From: Corallococcus carmarthensis
Lineage (GTDB): Bacteria; Myxococcota; Myxococcia; Myxococcales; Myxococcaceae
Length of the DNA: 37,418 bases
Assembly: GCF_003611695.1 (NCBI RefSeq)
Contig: NZ_RAWE01000080.1
Span: 1 to 37,418 of the forward strand
Direction of reading: 5' to 3'
In this document: positions 9,001-14,472 of the stretch, piece by piece
Numbering within the stretch: position 1 is the first letter of the stretch
Layout: each line of letters opens with the position of its first letter
Translations under genes and position numbers: made by a program
Notes under the pieces: generated by a model
What the model was told of the DNA's origin: nothing
The model's input: only the letters and a program-made list of their open reading frames with translations
Databases searched by the model: none

Positions 9001-11387
9001 TCAAGGTGGGCGCCGCTTTCGTCCCCGTGGACCGCAACGCGCCCGTGGAGCGCATCGCTGCCCTGCTGGAGGATGCCGACGTTCAATTCATCGTCACCCA
9101 TCAGCCCTTCGCCGCGCTGCTGCCCACCAACGGCACCCGCGTCTGGCTGGATGCGCAGCAGGACGTCATCGCCGCGCTGCCCACGCACGCCCCCGATGTC
9201 CGCGTGGACGGTGAAGCCCTGGCCTACGTCATGTTCACCTCGGGCTCCACCGGCCGTCCCAAGGGCGTCAGCGTGCCGCACCGGGGCATCACCCGCCTCG
9301 TGCTCGGCAACACCTTCATGCGCTTCGGACCTGAAGAGGTGTGGCTGCAGTTCGCGCCTGTCGCCTTCGATGCCTCCACGCTCGAAATCTGGGGCGCGCT
9401 GCTGCACGGCGCGAAGCTCGTCCTCGCGCCGCCTCACTCCTTGTCGCTGGAGGAGTTGGCCGCCCAGCTGCGTCACCACCGTGTGACGTCGCTGTGGCTC
9501 ACCGCCGCGCTCTTCGAGCAGATGGCCCTGCACCAGGGCGAGACGCTCGCTGGCGTGCGTCAGGTCCTCGCGGGTGGCGACGTGCTGCCCGCGGACCGCG
9601 TGCGCGAGCACCTGTCCCGTATCCCCGAAGGCGCGACCTTCATCAACGGCTACGGCCCCACGGAGAACACCACCTTCTCCGCCACCTTCTCCATGCGGCA
9701 CGGCACGCGCGTGGATGGCGCGGTGCCCATTGGCCGGCCGCTCTCCAACTCCACCGCCTACGTGCTCGACGCGCATCTGCGTCCGGTCCCCGTGGGCGTC
9801 GCGGGTGAGGTGTACGTCGGTGGCCCGGGCCTCGCCTGGGGTTACCTGAACCGTCCCGACCTGACCGCGGAACGCTTCGTCCCTCATCCCTTCGCCTCCA
9901 CTCCGGGTGAGCGCCTCTACCGCACCGGGGACAAGGCTCGCTGGCGGGAAGACGGCACGCTCGACTTCCTGGGCCGCGTCGACTTCCAGGTGAAGGTGCG
10001 TGGCTTCCGCATCGAGCTGGGTGAAGTCGAAGCAGCGTTGCGCTCCTCCACGGGTGTCAACGAGGCCGTCGTCGTGGCGCGTGGTGCCGATGCGGACAAG
10101 CGCCTCATCGGCTACGTCACCGCGCGCGAGGGCCACGCACTCGATTCCGAGGCACTCAAGACAACCCTCAAGCAGCGGCTGCCCGAGTACATGGTTCCCT
10201 CGGCGCTGATGATGCTGGACGCCCTGCCGCTCAACGCCAACGGCAAGGTGGACCGCAAGGCCCTGCCCGAACCCGATGCCCACACCATCGAGGCCAAGGA
10301 CTTCGTCGCGCCCCGAGATGCGCTCGAAATGCAGCTCGCCCGCATCTGGGAGGACGTCCTCGGCGTCCGCTCCGTCGGCGTCCGCTCCAGCTTCTTCGAA
10401 CTCGGCGGCCACTCCCTTCTCGCCGTGCGCATGGTCGCCGCCGTGCGAGAGCGCCTGGGAAAGACGATTCCCCTCTCCGTCCTCTTCCAGCAGCCCACCG
10501 TCGAGCAGCTCGCCCAGATACTCCGCGATGACTCCCAGGCCTGGACGCCGCTCGTCCCACTGGAGCGCGGAGAGGCAGGCCACCGGCCCTTCTTCCTCGT
10601 CCACCCCGGCGGCGGCAACGTGCTGGCCTACTCGGAACTGGCGCGTCGCCTGGGTCCCTCTCTCCCTGTCTACGGCCTCCAGTCGCGCGGCCTCGACGGA
10701 CGCCCCGTCGCTGAATCCATCGAGGAGATGGCTACCCTCTACATCGAGGCCATCCGCACGGTGCAGCCGCACGGCCCCTACCAGCTGGGAGGCTGGTCCC
10801 TGGGCGGACTCGTCGCCTACGAGATGGCCCAACGGCTGCGTGAAGCAGGCGAAGCCGTGGACCTGCTCGCGCTCATCGACACCCACGTGCCCGGCCTGAC
10901 GAAGCCCTCGCAGGACGCCACGCGCTTCGATGCCGAAACCCGCGCACGGCTCGCCTTCGCCCACGCCACCGCGACGGCCTTCGGCCAGGACCTCTCCGTC
11001 TCGGACGAATCGCTTGCGCAGGGCGGCGACGACGCGATGCTCGACCACCTGCTCCAGGAAGGCCTCCGGGCGCGCATCCTCGACGCGCACGCGGGCCCCA
11101 CCCAGCTGCGAGTCCTCTTCAACGTCTTCCGGGCCAACCTCTTCGCCCAGGAGAAGTACGTGCCCCGGCCGTACGACGGCACCGCCCTGCTCCTGAGCGC
11201 TGGCGAGGCCCCCGCCGCCCTCCCGCGTCACCGCGGCTGGGAGCCACTCGTCCGCGGCGGCCTGGAAGTGCACACCGTGCCCGGCGGCCACCACGCCCTG
11301 ATGCAGGACCCGCACCTCGGGCCTGTCGTCGAGCACCTGCGCAGGGCCCTGTCATCCCTCACGCGGAACGCAGCCACCGGCAGTTGA
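1..11387 (+). CDS. Non-ribosomal peptide synthetase, 3' part: (A)-T-C-A-T-C-A-T-C-A-T-TE
   Basis: The reading frame is open from the left edge (codons start at nt 3), so the gene begins outside the window. Domains in order: C-terminal half of an A domain; T1 (phosphopantetheine Ser codon 969); C2 (HHIVSDG 1539-1559); A2; T2 (Ser 4110); C3 (HHIVSDG 4674-4694); A3; T3 (Ser 7245); C4 (HHIVSDG 7809-7829); A4; T4 (Ser 10413); type I thioesterase with GWSLGG (Ser 10797), LIDTH and a late GGHH. All T domains keep GGHS and all A domains keep NGKVDRKAL. No epimerase or methyltransferase domain is visible; C2-C4 look LCL-type (LSFAQQRLWL). Pocket residues read by hand against GrsA: A1 ???DLGVVDK (Glu/Gln-like), A2 and A3 DLFNNALTYK (Ala), A4 DALWLGGTFK (Val-like). 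The enzyme would load, condense and release a peptide ending -Glu/Gln-Ala-Ala-Val. The family is certain; the substrates are inferred. Confidence 0.97.
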   Translation, partial: EARADVGELVNRIQKDSLDVLDCSPAHLRLLLDEGLLERQSIPRRVLVGGEAVDPATWRHLAQAPRPRVFNVYGPTECTVDATACAFDASPTPTIGRPLPNVRVYVLDRTLRPVPVGVAGELFIGGEGVARGYLNRPELTADRFIPDAFSSKPGARLYRTGDVVRWRADGMLDYLGRADFQVKVRGFRIELGEIESRLLSHPAVHQAVVLAREDVPGDKRLVAYLVPEEGQSLDATELRTFLKQHLPEYMVPSALLVLEALPLNTNGKVDRKALPAPQGTALASTYVAPSTPAEEQLAALFIQVLRVQRVGVHDDFFALGGHSLLATQLVSRVRSTFRVELPLRALFEAPTVAALAERLQSLTPNVNHLPPRTRSRADGPLPLSFAQQRLWLLDQLQPGDASYNIPTALQLSGHLDMEALRRAFEALVQRHEALRTTFHQHQDQPVQTVHAPGEWTLPLVDLSTRPEALRQEEARRLADEEARRPFDLASGPLLRSTLVRLANDSHLLLVTMHHIVSDGWSMGVLVREVATFYAAFSTGQSPSLPPLPVQYADFATWQRNWLQGEALDAQIQYWKQQLSGAPAALELPTDHPRPPVQSHRGGTMDVRISKPISEALKTLAQREGATPFMMLLAAFQVLLSRYSAQDDISVGSPIAGRTQAETEGLIGFFINTLVLRAQLNPRSTFRELLAQVRDTTLAAYDHQHLPFEKLVEAVQPARDLSRSPLFQALFVLQNTPTEALRLPGLSFQAQPLEVHFAKFDLSLGMREGRDGFVGTLDYATDLFDASTIQRMAGHFGVLLEAIAKKPDTRLGDLPLLTTSERQQVLVEWNPETALAIREPSIPAMVEAQVRRTPDAVAIITPERQLTYRELDAKANQLAHRLRGLGVGPEVRVGLCVERTEDLLVGALGILKAGGAYVPLDPSYPRERLGWLLEDAQGPALVAHSHLLSALPETSATPVCLDSDAELAKQPTTAPAVDIHAGHLAYLIYTSGSTGRPKGVAISHGNAVSFLHWALATFSPDELKGTLAATSLNFDLSVFELFAPLSSGGAVVVARNALHLAELPTASHVTLVNTVPSAMAQLLRLNAVPPTVRVINLAGEALPETLAKQVYAVPTVQKLFNLYGPSEDTTYSTASLVGRDEVPLIGRPLPATRAYVLDASLQPVPVGVAGELYLAGEGQARGYLLRPELTAERFVPEPYGPPGGRMYRTGDRVRYRMDGRLEYLGRIDFQVKVRGFRIELGEIEAALRRVPGLKDAVVVAKGEAADKRLVAYVTPKANASLEVEAIRTHLRQGLPEYMVPATFMVLDALPLNSNGKVDRKALPEPEAPQSGNTYEAPRTEVEAKLASIWAEVLRLPQVGVKDSFFELGGHSLLATQVVSRVRAEFSVELPLRALFESPTVEALAARLHGSTGPQAPKLTRAEHEGPRPLSFAQQRLWLLDQLQPGDASYNIPTALQLSGHLDVEALRRAFEALVQRHEALRTTFHPHQDQPIQTVHAPSGWVLPLVDLSTRPEALRKDEARRLADEEARRPFDLASGPLLRSTLVRLADDSHLLLVTMHHIVSDGWSMGVLVREMVAFYEAFTTGSTPASAPLPVQYADFATWQRNWLQGEALDAQIDYWKQRLAGAPAALELPTDRPRPPVPSRRGATVDVRISPEVSHALKTLAQREGATPFMTLLAAFQVLLSRYSAQDDISVGSPIAGRTQAETEGLIGFFINTLVLRAQLNPRSTFRELLAQVRGTTFAAFEHQHLPFEKLVEAVQPTRDLSRSPLFQAMFVLQNTPTEALRLPGLSFQALPLEAHFAKFDLSLGMREGRDGFVGSFEYATDLFDAATIQRMAGHFGVLLEAIAKKPDTRLGDLPLLTNSERQQVLVEWNPPAAQTTQEPSIVAMVEAQVHRTPDAVAIITPERQLTYRELDAKANQLAHRLRDLGVGPEVRVGLCVERTEDLLIGALGILKAGGAYVPLDPSYPRERLGWLLEDAQGPALVAHSHLLSALPETSATPVCLDSDAQLAKQPTTAPEVDIHPGHLAYLIYTSGSTGRPKGVAISHGNAVSFLHWALATFSPEELKGTLAATSLNFDLSVFELFAPLSSGGAVVVARNALHLAELPTASHVTLVNTVPSAMAQLLRLNAVPPTVRVINLAGEALPETLAKQVYAVPTVQKLFNLYGPSEDTTYSTASLVGRDEVPLIGRPLPATRAYVLDASLQPVPVGVAGELYLAGEGQARGYLLRPELTAERFVPEPYGPPGGRMYRTGDRVRYRMDGRLEYLGRIDFQVKVRGFRIELGEIEAALRRIPGLKDAVVVAKGEAADKRLVAYVTPKADATLEVEALRAHLRQGLPEYMVPATFVVLDALPLNSNGKVDRKALPEPEAPQSGNTYEAPRTEVEAKLASIWAEVLRLPQVGVKDSFFELGGHSLLATQVVSRVRTEFSVELPLRALFESPTVEALAGRLAGLTRTHGPQLTRVAHDGPLPLSFAQQRLWLIDQLEPGSALYNVPVAVRLEGHLRPDVLERALQEVVHRHDALRTTFVQVGGEPVQRIHADSPLPLGLVDLSEVPDAERESETRARVEAEMRRPFDLSTGPLIRTLLFKLADNEHVLVVTLHHIVSDGWSLGVLVREVATLYAAFSAGQPSPLPALPVQYADYADWQRRTLSGETLRQEVSWWEAKLSGAPAVLELPTDFPRPAVRSNAGATFSFTLPRELTEALKSLGHREGGSLFMVLMAAWQGLLSRYTGQQDISVGSPIAGRTRAETEGLIGFFVNTLVLRAKVEEGQSFRALLQQVRTTVLESYEHQEVPFEKLVEALQPMRSLSHTPLFQTLLALQNVPTEDVRLPDLRMRGMTAAQATSKFDVSVFFTEGADGLRGTLEYSTALFQRSTVERMAGHLRTVLEAVAAKPEQSVAALPLLSSDERQRILVEWNDTAAVSPTDVPVHVHFARQASRTPHAVALVLGDAALTYAQLDSRANQLAHHLRALGIVPGARVGLAVERSVELVTALLAILKVGAAFVPVDRNAPVERIAALLEDADVQFIVTHQPFAALLPTNGTRVWLDAQQDVIAALPTHAPDVRVDGEALAYVMFTSGSTGRPKGVSVPHRGITRLVLGNTFMRFGPEEVWLQFAPVAFDASTLEIWGALLHGAKLVLAPPHSLSLEELAAQLRHHRVTSLWLTAALFEQMALHQGETLAGVRQVLAGGDVLPADRVREHLSRIPEGATFINGYGPTENTTFSATFSMRHGTRVDGAVPIGRPLSNSTAYVLDAHLRPVPVGVAGEVYVGGPGLAWGYLNRPDLTAERFVPHPFASTPGERLYRTGDKARWREDGTLDFLGRVDFQVKVRGFRIELGEVEAALRSSTGVNEAVVVARGADADKRLIGYVTAREGHALDSEALKTTLKQRLPEYMVPSALMMLDALPLNANGKVDRKALPEPDAHTIEAKDFVAPRDALEMQLARIWEDVLGVRSVGVRSSFFELGGHSLLAVRMVAAVRERLGKTIPLSVLFQQPTVEQLAQILRDDSQAWTPLVPLERGEAGHRPFFLVHPGGGNVLAYSELARRLGPSLPVYGLQSRGLDGRPVAESIEEMATLYIEAIRTVQPHGPYQLGGWSLGGLVAYEMAQRLREAGEAVDLLALIDTHVPGLTKPSQDATRFDAETRARLAFAHATATAFGQDLSVSDESLAQGGDDAMLDHLLQEGLRARILDAHAGPTQLRVLFNVFRANLFAQEKYVPRPYDGTALLLSAGEAPAALPRHRGWEPLVRGGLEVHTVPGGHHALMQDPHLGPVVEHLRRALSSLTRNAATGS
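1141..4212 (+). repeat. Tandem NRPS module duplication, copy 1 (C2-A2-T2)
   Basis: This segment and the one 3135 nt downstream encode almost the same protein. Every landmark I checked (HHIVSDG, A-domain cores, carrier Ser) is offset by exactly 3135 nt, which is 1045 codons with no indel. The A and T domains differ by only scattered residues; the C domains differ a little more. Similarity falls off sharply in the linker after each T domain. This is direct sequence observation; recent duplication or gene conversion is inference. Confidence 0.9.
4276..7347 (+). repeat. Tandem NRPS module duplication, copy 2 (C3-A3-T3)
   Basis: Second copy of the C-A-T module, in direct orientation and in frame with copy 1. 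Both A domains read the same Ala-like pocket code, so the duplication would add a second identical residue to the product. Module 4 (C4-A4) is clearly diverged and is not part of the repeat unit. Confidence 0.9.
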
Positions 11388-11395
11388 AGCCAACC

Positions 11396-11430
11396 TCCAC
11401 TCCGTGTCTGCCCTTCAGGCACGGAGTGGA
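11396..11430 (+). terminator. Hairpin after the NRPS gene, probable terminator
   Basis: The arms TCCACTCCGTG and CACGGAGTGGA pair perfectly (11 bp), and the inner TCTG/CAGG extends the stem to about 15 bp around a CCCTT loop. It starts 9 nt after the NRPS stop codon and no T-run follows, which is common in high-GC genomes. It also argues against the upstream TTG start for the next gene, which would place the hairpin inside the coding region. Confidence 0.7.
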
Positions 11431-11449
11431 AACGGGTTACGGTGGGCGC

Positions 11450-12364
11450 ATGTCGCGCGAAGACAACAATCGCTATCTCCGCAGTGTCGCCAACAACCAG
11501 CTCCGCAAGATCCCCATCCTGGGGCGGTTGGGTCCCCATCCGTTCCTGAAGCTCCTGCTCTTCTGGGGAGTCCTGCTGGCACTCTATGCCGGCTTCTACG
11601 TCTTCTTCTCCAATCCCTCACCCATGTCCGAGGACGGGGCCGGATCCATCCCCGCGCCCCGATTCCAGTGGGAGATGGGAAAGCAATTGCTCACCTACGT
11701 CGCCCTCTTCTTCGCGCTCATGGGCGCGAGCCTGGGCTGGCGTCAATTCCAGGCTCAAAAGGCGCGCAGGAAGGAAGCCGAGGCGCTCCAGCAGCCGGGC
11801 CCGGAGGCCCACCTCCGGCTCACGGACGAGCTCCTCCCCCCGACCAGCCCGTTCCCTGACGTGGACCTGCTGCGGGCGCAGAGGCGAGCCCTGGCGAGGG
11901 TCCTCTACGGGCAGGACGCCCTGGCCCGCCACGAATTGAATGCCGTGAACTGGCGGGGCAAGGCGCCCCTGCTCCAGGCCATGGAGCGCGGCACTGACGC
12001 GCTCCTCCACATGCTCTGCAAGGACGACCCCGAGCAGGCACTGACGCTCGCCCGCGAGGCCCTCTCCCTGGCCGACCTCCACCCCGCGGTCCCCGGCGCC
12101 AAACAGGGCCGCGTCTTCTACGACGTCCTCGTCCACTCCGCGGAGGTCCTCGCGGGCCAGGTGACGCCGGAGGGCATGCGGACCTTGGAGCACCACCACG
12201 AGGTGTCCTCCCTCATCGTGATCCGCCTGGTGAGCGCGTGGTCCCTCCGGGCCGCTTCCACCCAGGTGAAGGACGCGGAACGCGCGGAGCGGATGCGCCA
12301 GTTCCTCCAGACGCACGCGCCCCACTGCGCCGCGCTTCACCGGCTGCCCACGGCGGAAGCCTAG
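11450..12364 (+). CDS. Hypothetical membrane protein with two N-terminal TM helices
   Basis: 304 aa, no family recognised. After about 27 mostly polar N-terminal residues there are two hydrophobic helices (LKLLLFWGVLLALYAGFYVF, and LLTYVALFFALMGASLGW some 40 residues later). A long cytoplasmic or periplasmic domain rich in Leu, Ala, Arg and Glu follows; it looks all-helical. I chose ATG 11450 over the in-frame TTG 11384 because the latter overlaps the NRPS stop and would read through the hairpin. Its ribosome-binding site is weak (GGTGGG). Its stop codon overlaps the stop of the convergent gene on the other strand in the tetranucleotide CTAG (12361-12364). Nothing links it functionally to the NRPS except position. 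Confidence 0.75.
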   Translation: MSREDNNRYLRSVANNQLRKIPILGRLGPHPFLKLLLFWGVLLALYAGFYVFFSNPSPMSEDGAGSIPAPRFQWEMGKQLLTYVALFFALMGASLGWRQFQAQKARRKEAEALQQPGPEAHLRLTDELLPPTSPFPDVDLLRAQRRALARVLYGQDALARHELNAVNWRGKAPLLQAMERGTDALLHMLCKDDPEQALTLAREALSLADLHPAVPGAKQGRVFYDVLVHSAEVLAGQVTPEGMRTLEHHHEVSSLIVIRLVSAWSLRAASTQVKDAERAERMRQFLQTHAPHCAALHRLPTAEA

Positions 12365-13098
12365 AGCTTCAGCCGCTTGAACACCGGCTCCGGGATGCTG
12401 CGGATGATGAGCATGATGAGCGCCCAGAAGCCGGGCACGTAGACCTCGTTCTTGCGCCCGTCCGCGGCCTTCAGCAGGCCGCGCGCCACCTGCTCCGGCG
12501 AGGCGAAGAGCTTGTTCTTCGGCACGTGGGCCGTCATCGGCGTGTCCACGAAGCCGGGCTTCACCGTCACCACCGCCACGCCGGACTTCGCCAGCCGGTT
12601 GCGCAGGCCCTGGAGGAACACGGTCAGCGCGCCCTTGGACGCGCCGTACACGTAGTTGCTCTGCCGGCCGCGATCTCCGGCCACCGACGAAATCACCACC
12701 AGCGTGCCGGCCTTCTGCGACTCGAAGCGGTTGGCCAGCTCCGTCAGCAGCGACGCAGCGGAGAGGAAGTTCGTGCGCAGCACCACCTCCGCCGCCGCCC
12801 ACGAGCGCTGGCTCTCCGTCTGGTCTCCCAGCACGCCATGCGCCAGCACGGCCCCGTCCAGTCCGCCCAGGGCCTGCCACGCCCGCTCCACGAGGCTCGC
12901 GTGCGCTTCGCAGTCGTTCAAATCCAACGCCCGGAACTCCACCTTCGGCGCGCCACGCGTGGACGCGTCCCGGGCCACCGCCTCCAGGTTCGCGGCGTTG
13001 CGGCCCACCAGGTACAGCGACGCCCCGCGCGCGGCGAGCAGCCGCACCGTGGCCTGCGCAATGGCGCTCGTGGCACCGAGGACAATGACTTTCTTCAT
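12361..13098 (-). CDS. SDR reductase, DprE2-like
   Basis: 245 aa, short-chain dehydrogenase/reductase. It begins MKKVIVLGATSAIAQA, an NAD(P)-binding glycine motif of the DprE2 style (GATSxIA), and carries the catalytic YGASK motif; VISSVAGDRGR supplies the catalytic Ser. In mycobacteria DprE2 reduces the 2'-keto intermediate made by DprE1 to give decaprenyl-phosphoryl-D-arabinose. Its ATG overlaps the TGA of the upstream oxidase gene (ATGA, 13095-13098), so the two are translationally coupled. The neighbouring DprE1-like and UbiA genes make the DprE2 role much more likely than a generic SDR function. Confidence 0.85.
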   Translation of the reverse strand: MKKVIVLGATSAIAQATVRLLAARGASLYLVGRNAANLEAVARDASTRGAPKVEFRALDLNDCEAHASLVERAWQALGGLDGAVLAHGVLGDQTESQRSWAAAEVVLRTNFLSAASLLTELANRFESQKAGTLVVISSVAGDRGRQSNYVYGASKGALTVFLQGLRNRLAKSGVAVVTVKPGFVDTPMTAHVPKNKLFASPEQVARGLLKAADGRKNEVYVPGFWALIMLIIRSIPEPVFKRLKL

Positions 13099-14459
13099 GG
13101 GATGGAGACCTGGCGCCCTTCCAGTGAAGGCAGGGGCAGCGGCACCGGATTCACCCGGCGCCAGAAGGAGGACGAGAACGCGGGATCGACGTACGCGGAG
13201 AACCGCTCGCGCTGGGGGAAGTACGCCGCGAAGCTCTCCGGACTCATGCGCGCGTCCTTGGCCGGGTACACCGCCCCGCCCGCCTCGCGCGTCACGCGGT
13301 CCAGCGACTCCACCAGCCGCCACGTCTTCTCGCCCTGGTTGGCGAAGTCCAGGGCCAGCGTGTAGCCCGGGCGAGGAAAAGACATCCACCCGGGCGACGG
13401 CAGGTCGCCGAACGTCTTGAGCACGGACAGGAAGCTGGGCAGCCCGCCCTTGGCGCTGCGCTCCAGCAGCTCCTTCAGCGCGTCGCGAGCGGTGGCGTGG
13501 GGCACCACGCACTGGAACTGGAGGAAGCCCCGGCGGCCGTAGATGCGGTTCCAGCCATACACGCTGTCGAGCGGGTAGAAGAACGGATCGTAGTGCACGA
13601 GCCGCGGGGACGGCTTGGTCCGCTCCCGGTGGTAGTACAGGAAGTTGAAGGCAGACACCGACAGCCGGTTGAGACAGAAGCCCGGCAGGTCGATGGGCAC
13701 CGCGAGCCCGCTGCCATGCGACAGGTGGCTCTTCGCCAGGGGCAGCCGGTCGAACTGCGTGGGCGCGAAGTTGCCCCGGTAGAACAGGCCACGCCCCAGC
13801 TTGCGGCCACGCGCCAGGCAATCCACCCACGACATGGTGAAGTCGTGATCCGCCTCCGACTCCGCGGACACGCGCATGAAGCCGTCCAGGTTCTCGAACG
13901 GGACGGTCTCCTGCACCACGAAGGGGTTGCGGATGGGCGTCAGCTGCACCTCCGCCCAGGTGACGAGCCCCGTGAGCCCCAGGCCGCCAATCGTCGCGCC
14001 GAACCAGTCGGCGTTCTCATCGGGCGAACACATCCGGCGGCTGCCATCCGAGCGCACCAGCTCGAACCGGCGCACGTGCCGGCCGAACGTCCCGGCCCGG
14101 TGGTGGTTCTTGCCGTGCACGTCGTTGGCGATGGCGCCGCCCACCGTGACGAACTTCGTGCCCGGCGTCACCGGCAGGAACCAGCCACGCGGCACGGCCA
14201 GCCGCAGCAGCGTGTCCAACGACACGCCCGCCTCGCACCGCACCACGCCCGTCGCCGGGTCGAAGTCGATGAGCCGGTCCAGGCCCGCCGTGAGCAGCAC
14301 CGTGCCCCCGCCGTTGAGGCAGGAATCGCCGTAGCTGCGGCCCAGGCCATGCGGCAGGACGGGCCCATCCACCCGGGGCAGCGCGTCCGAACGCCAGACG
14401 AGCGCGCGCGTCTGTTGTTCCACGCGGGGGAAGCGGCCCCAGGAATCCGACGTGCTCAT
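13095..14459 (-). CDS. FAD-linked oxidase, DprE1-like (decaprenyl-phosphoryl-ribose 2'-oxidase type)
   Basis: 454 aa, VAO/PCMH-type FAD enzyme. The FAD-binding segments HGLGRSYGD (residues 37-45) and GGAIANDVHGKNHH (107-120) are those of DprE1, which oxidises the 2'-OH of polyprenyl-phosphoryl-ribose. The DprE1 active-site region aligns as GYTLALDF here against GWNFCVDF (from memory) in M. tuberculosis, so Ala369 stands where the benzothiazinone-reactive Cys387 lies. The catalytic-region Lys (YPAKD, Mtb Lys418) is kept. I chose ATG 14459 rather than GTG 14465 because GGAGG sits 7 nt before the ATG but abuts the GTG. It lies 13 nt downstream of the UbiA gene and overlaps the SDR gene, giving a three-gene operon. 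Confidence 0.88.
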   Translation of the reverse strand: MSTSDSWGRFPRVEQQTRALVWRSDALPRVDGPVLPHGLGRSYGDSCLNGGGTVLLTAGLDRLIDFDPATGVVRCEAGVSLDTLLRLAVPRGWFLPVTPGTKFVTVGGAIANDVHGKNHHRAGTFGRHVRRFELVRSDGSRRMCSPDENADWFGATIGGLGLTGLVTWAEVQLTPIRNPFVVQETVPFENLDGFMRVSAESEADHDFTMSWVDCLARGRKLGRGLFYRGNFAPTQFDRLPLAKSHLSHGSGLAVPIDLPGFCLNRLSVSAFNFLYYHRERTKPSPRLVHYDPFFYPLDSVYGWNRIYGRRGFLQFQCVVPHATARDALKELLERSAKGGLPSFLSVLKTFGDLPSPGWMSFPRPGYTLALDFANQGEKTWRLVESLDRVTREAGGAVYPAKDARMSPESFAAYFPQRERFSAYVDPAFSSSFWRRVNPVPLPLPSLEGRQVSIP

Positions 14460-14472
14460 CGCCACGCCTCCA

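Noticed and set aside
8226-11336. 1036-codon antisense open frame across module 4 and TE
   Set aside because: Composition is the Gly/Arg/His/Val-rich pattern of a shadow frame and it fully overlaps conserved C, A, T and TE domains on the + strand.
12238-13365. Open frame on the + strand across the SDR gene
   Set aside because: It overlaps the DprE2-like gene with its YGASK motif and its product has no coherent domain.
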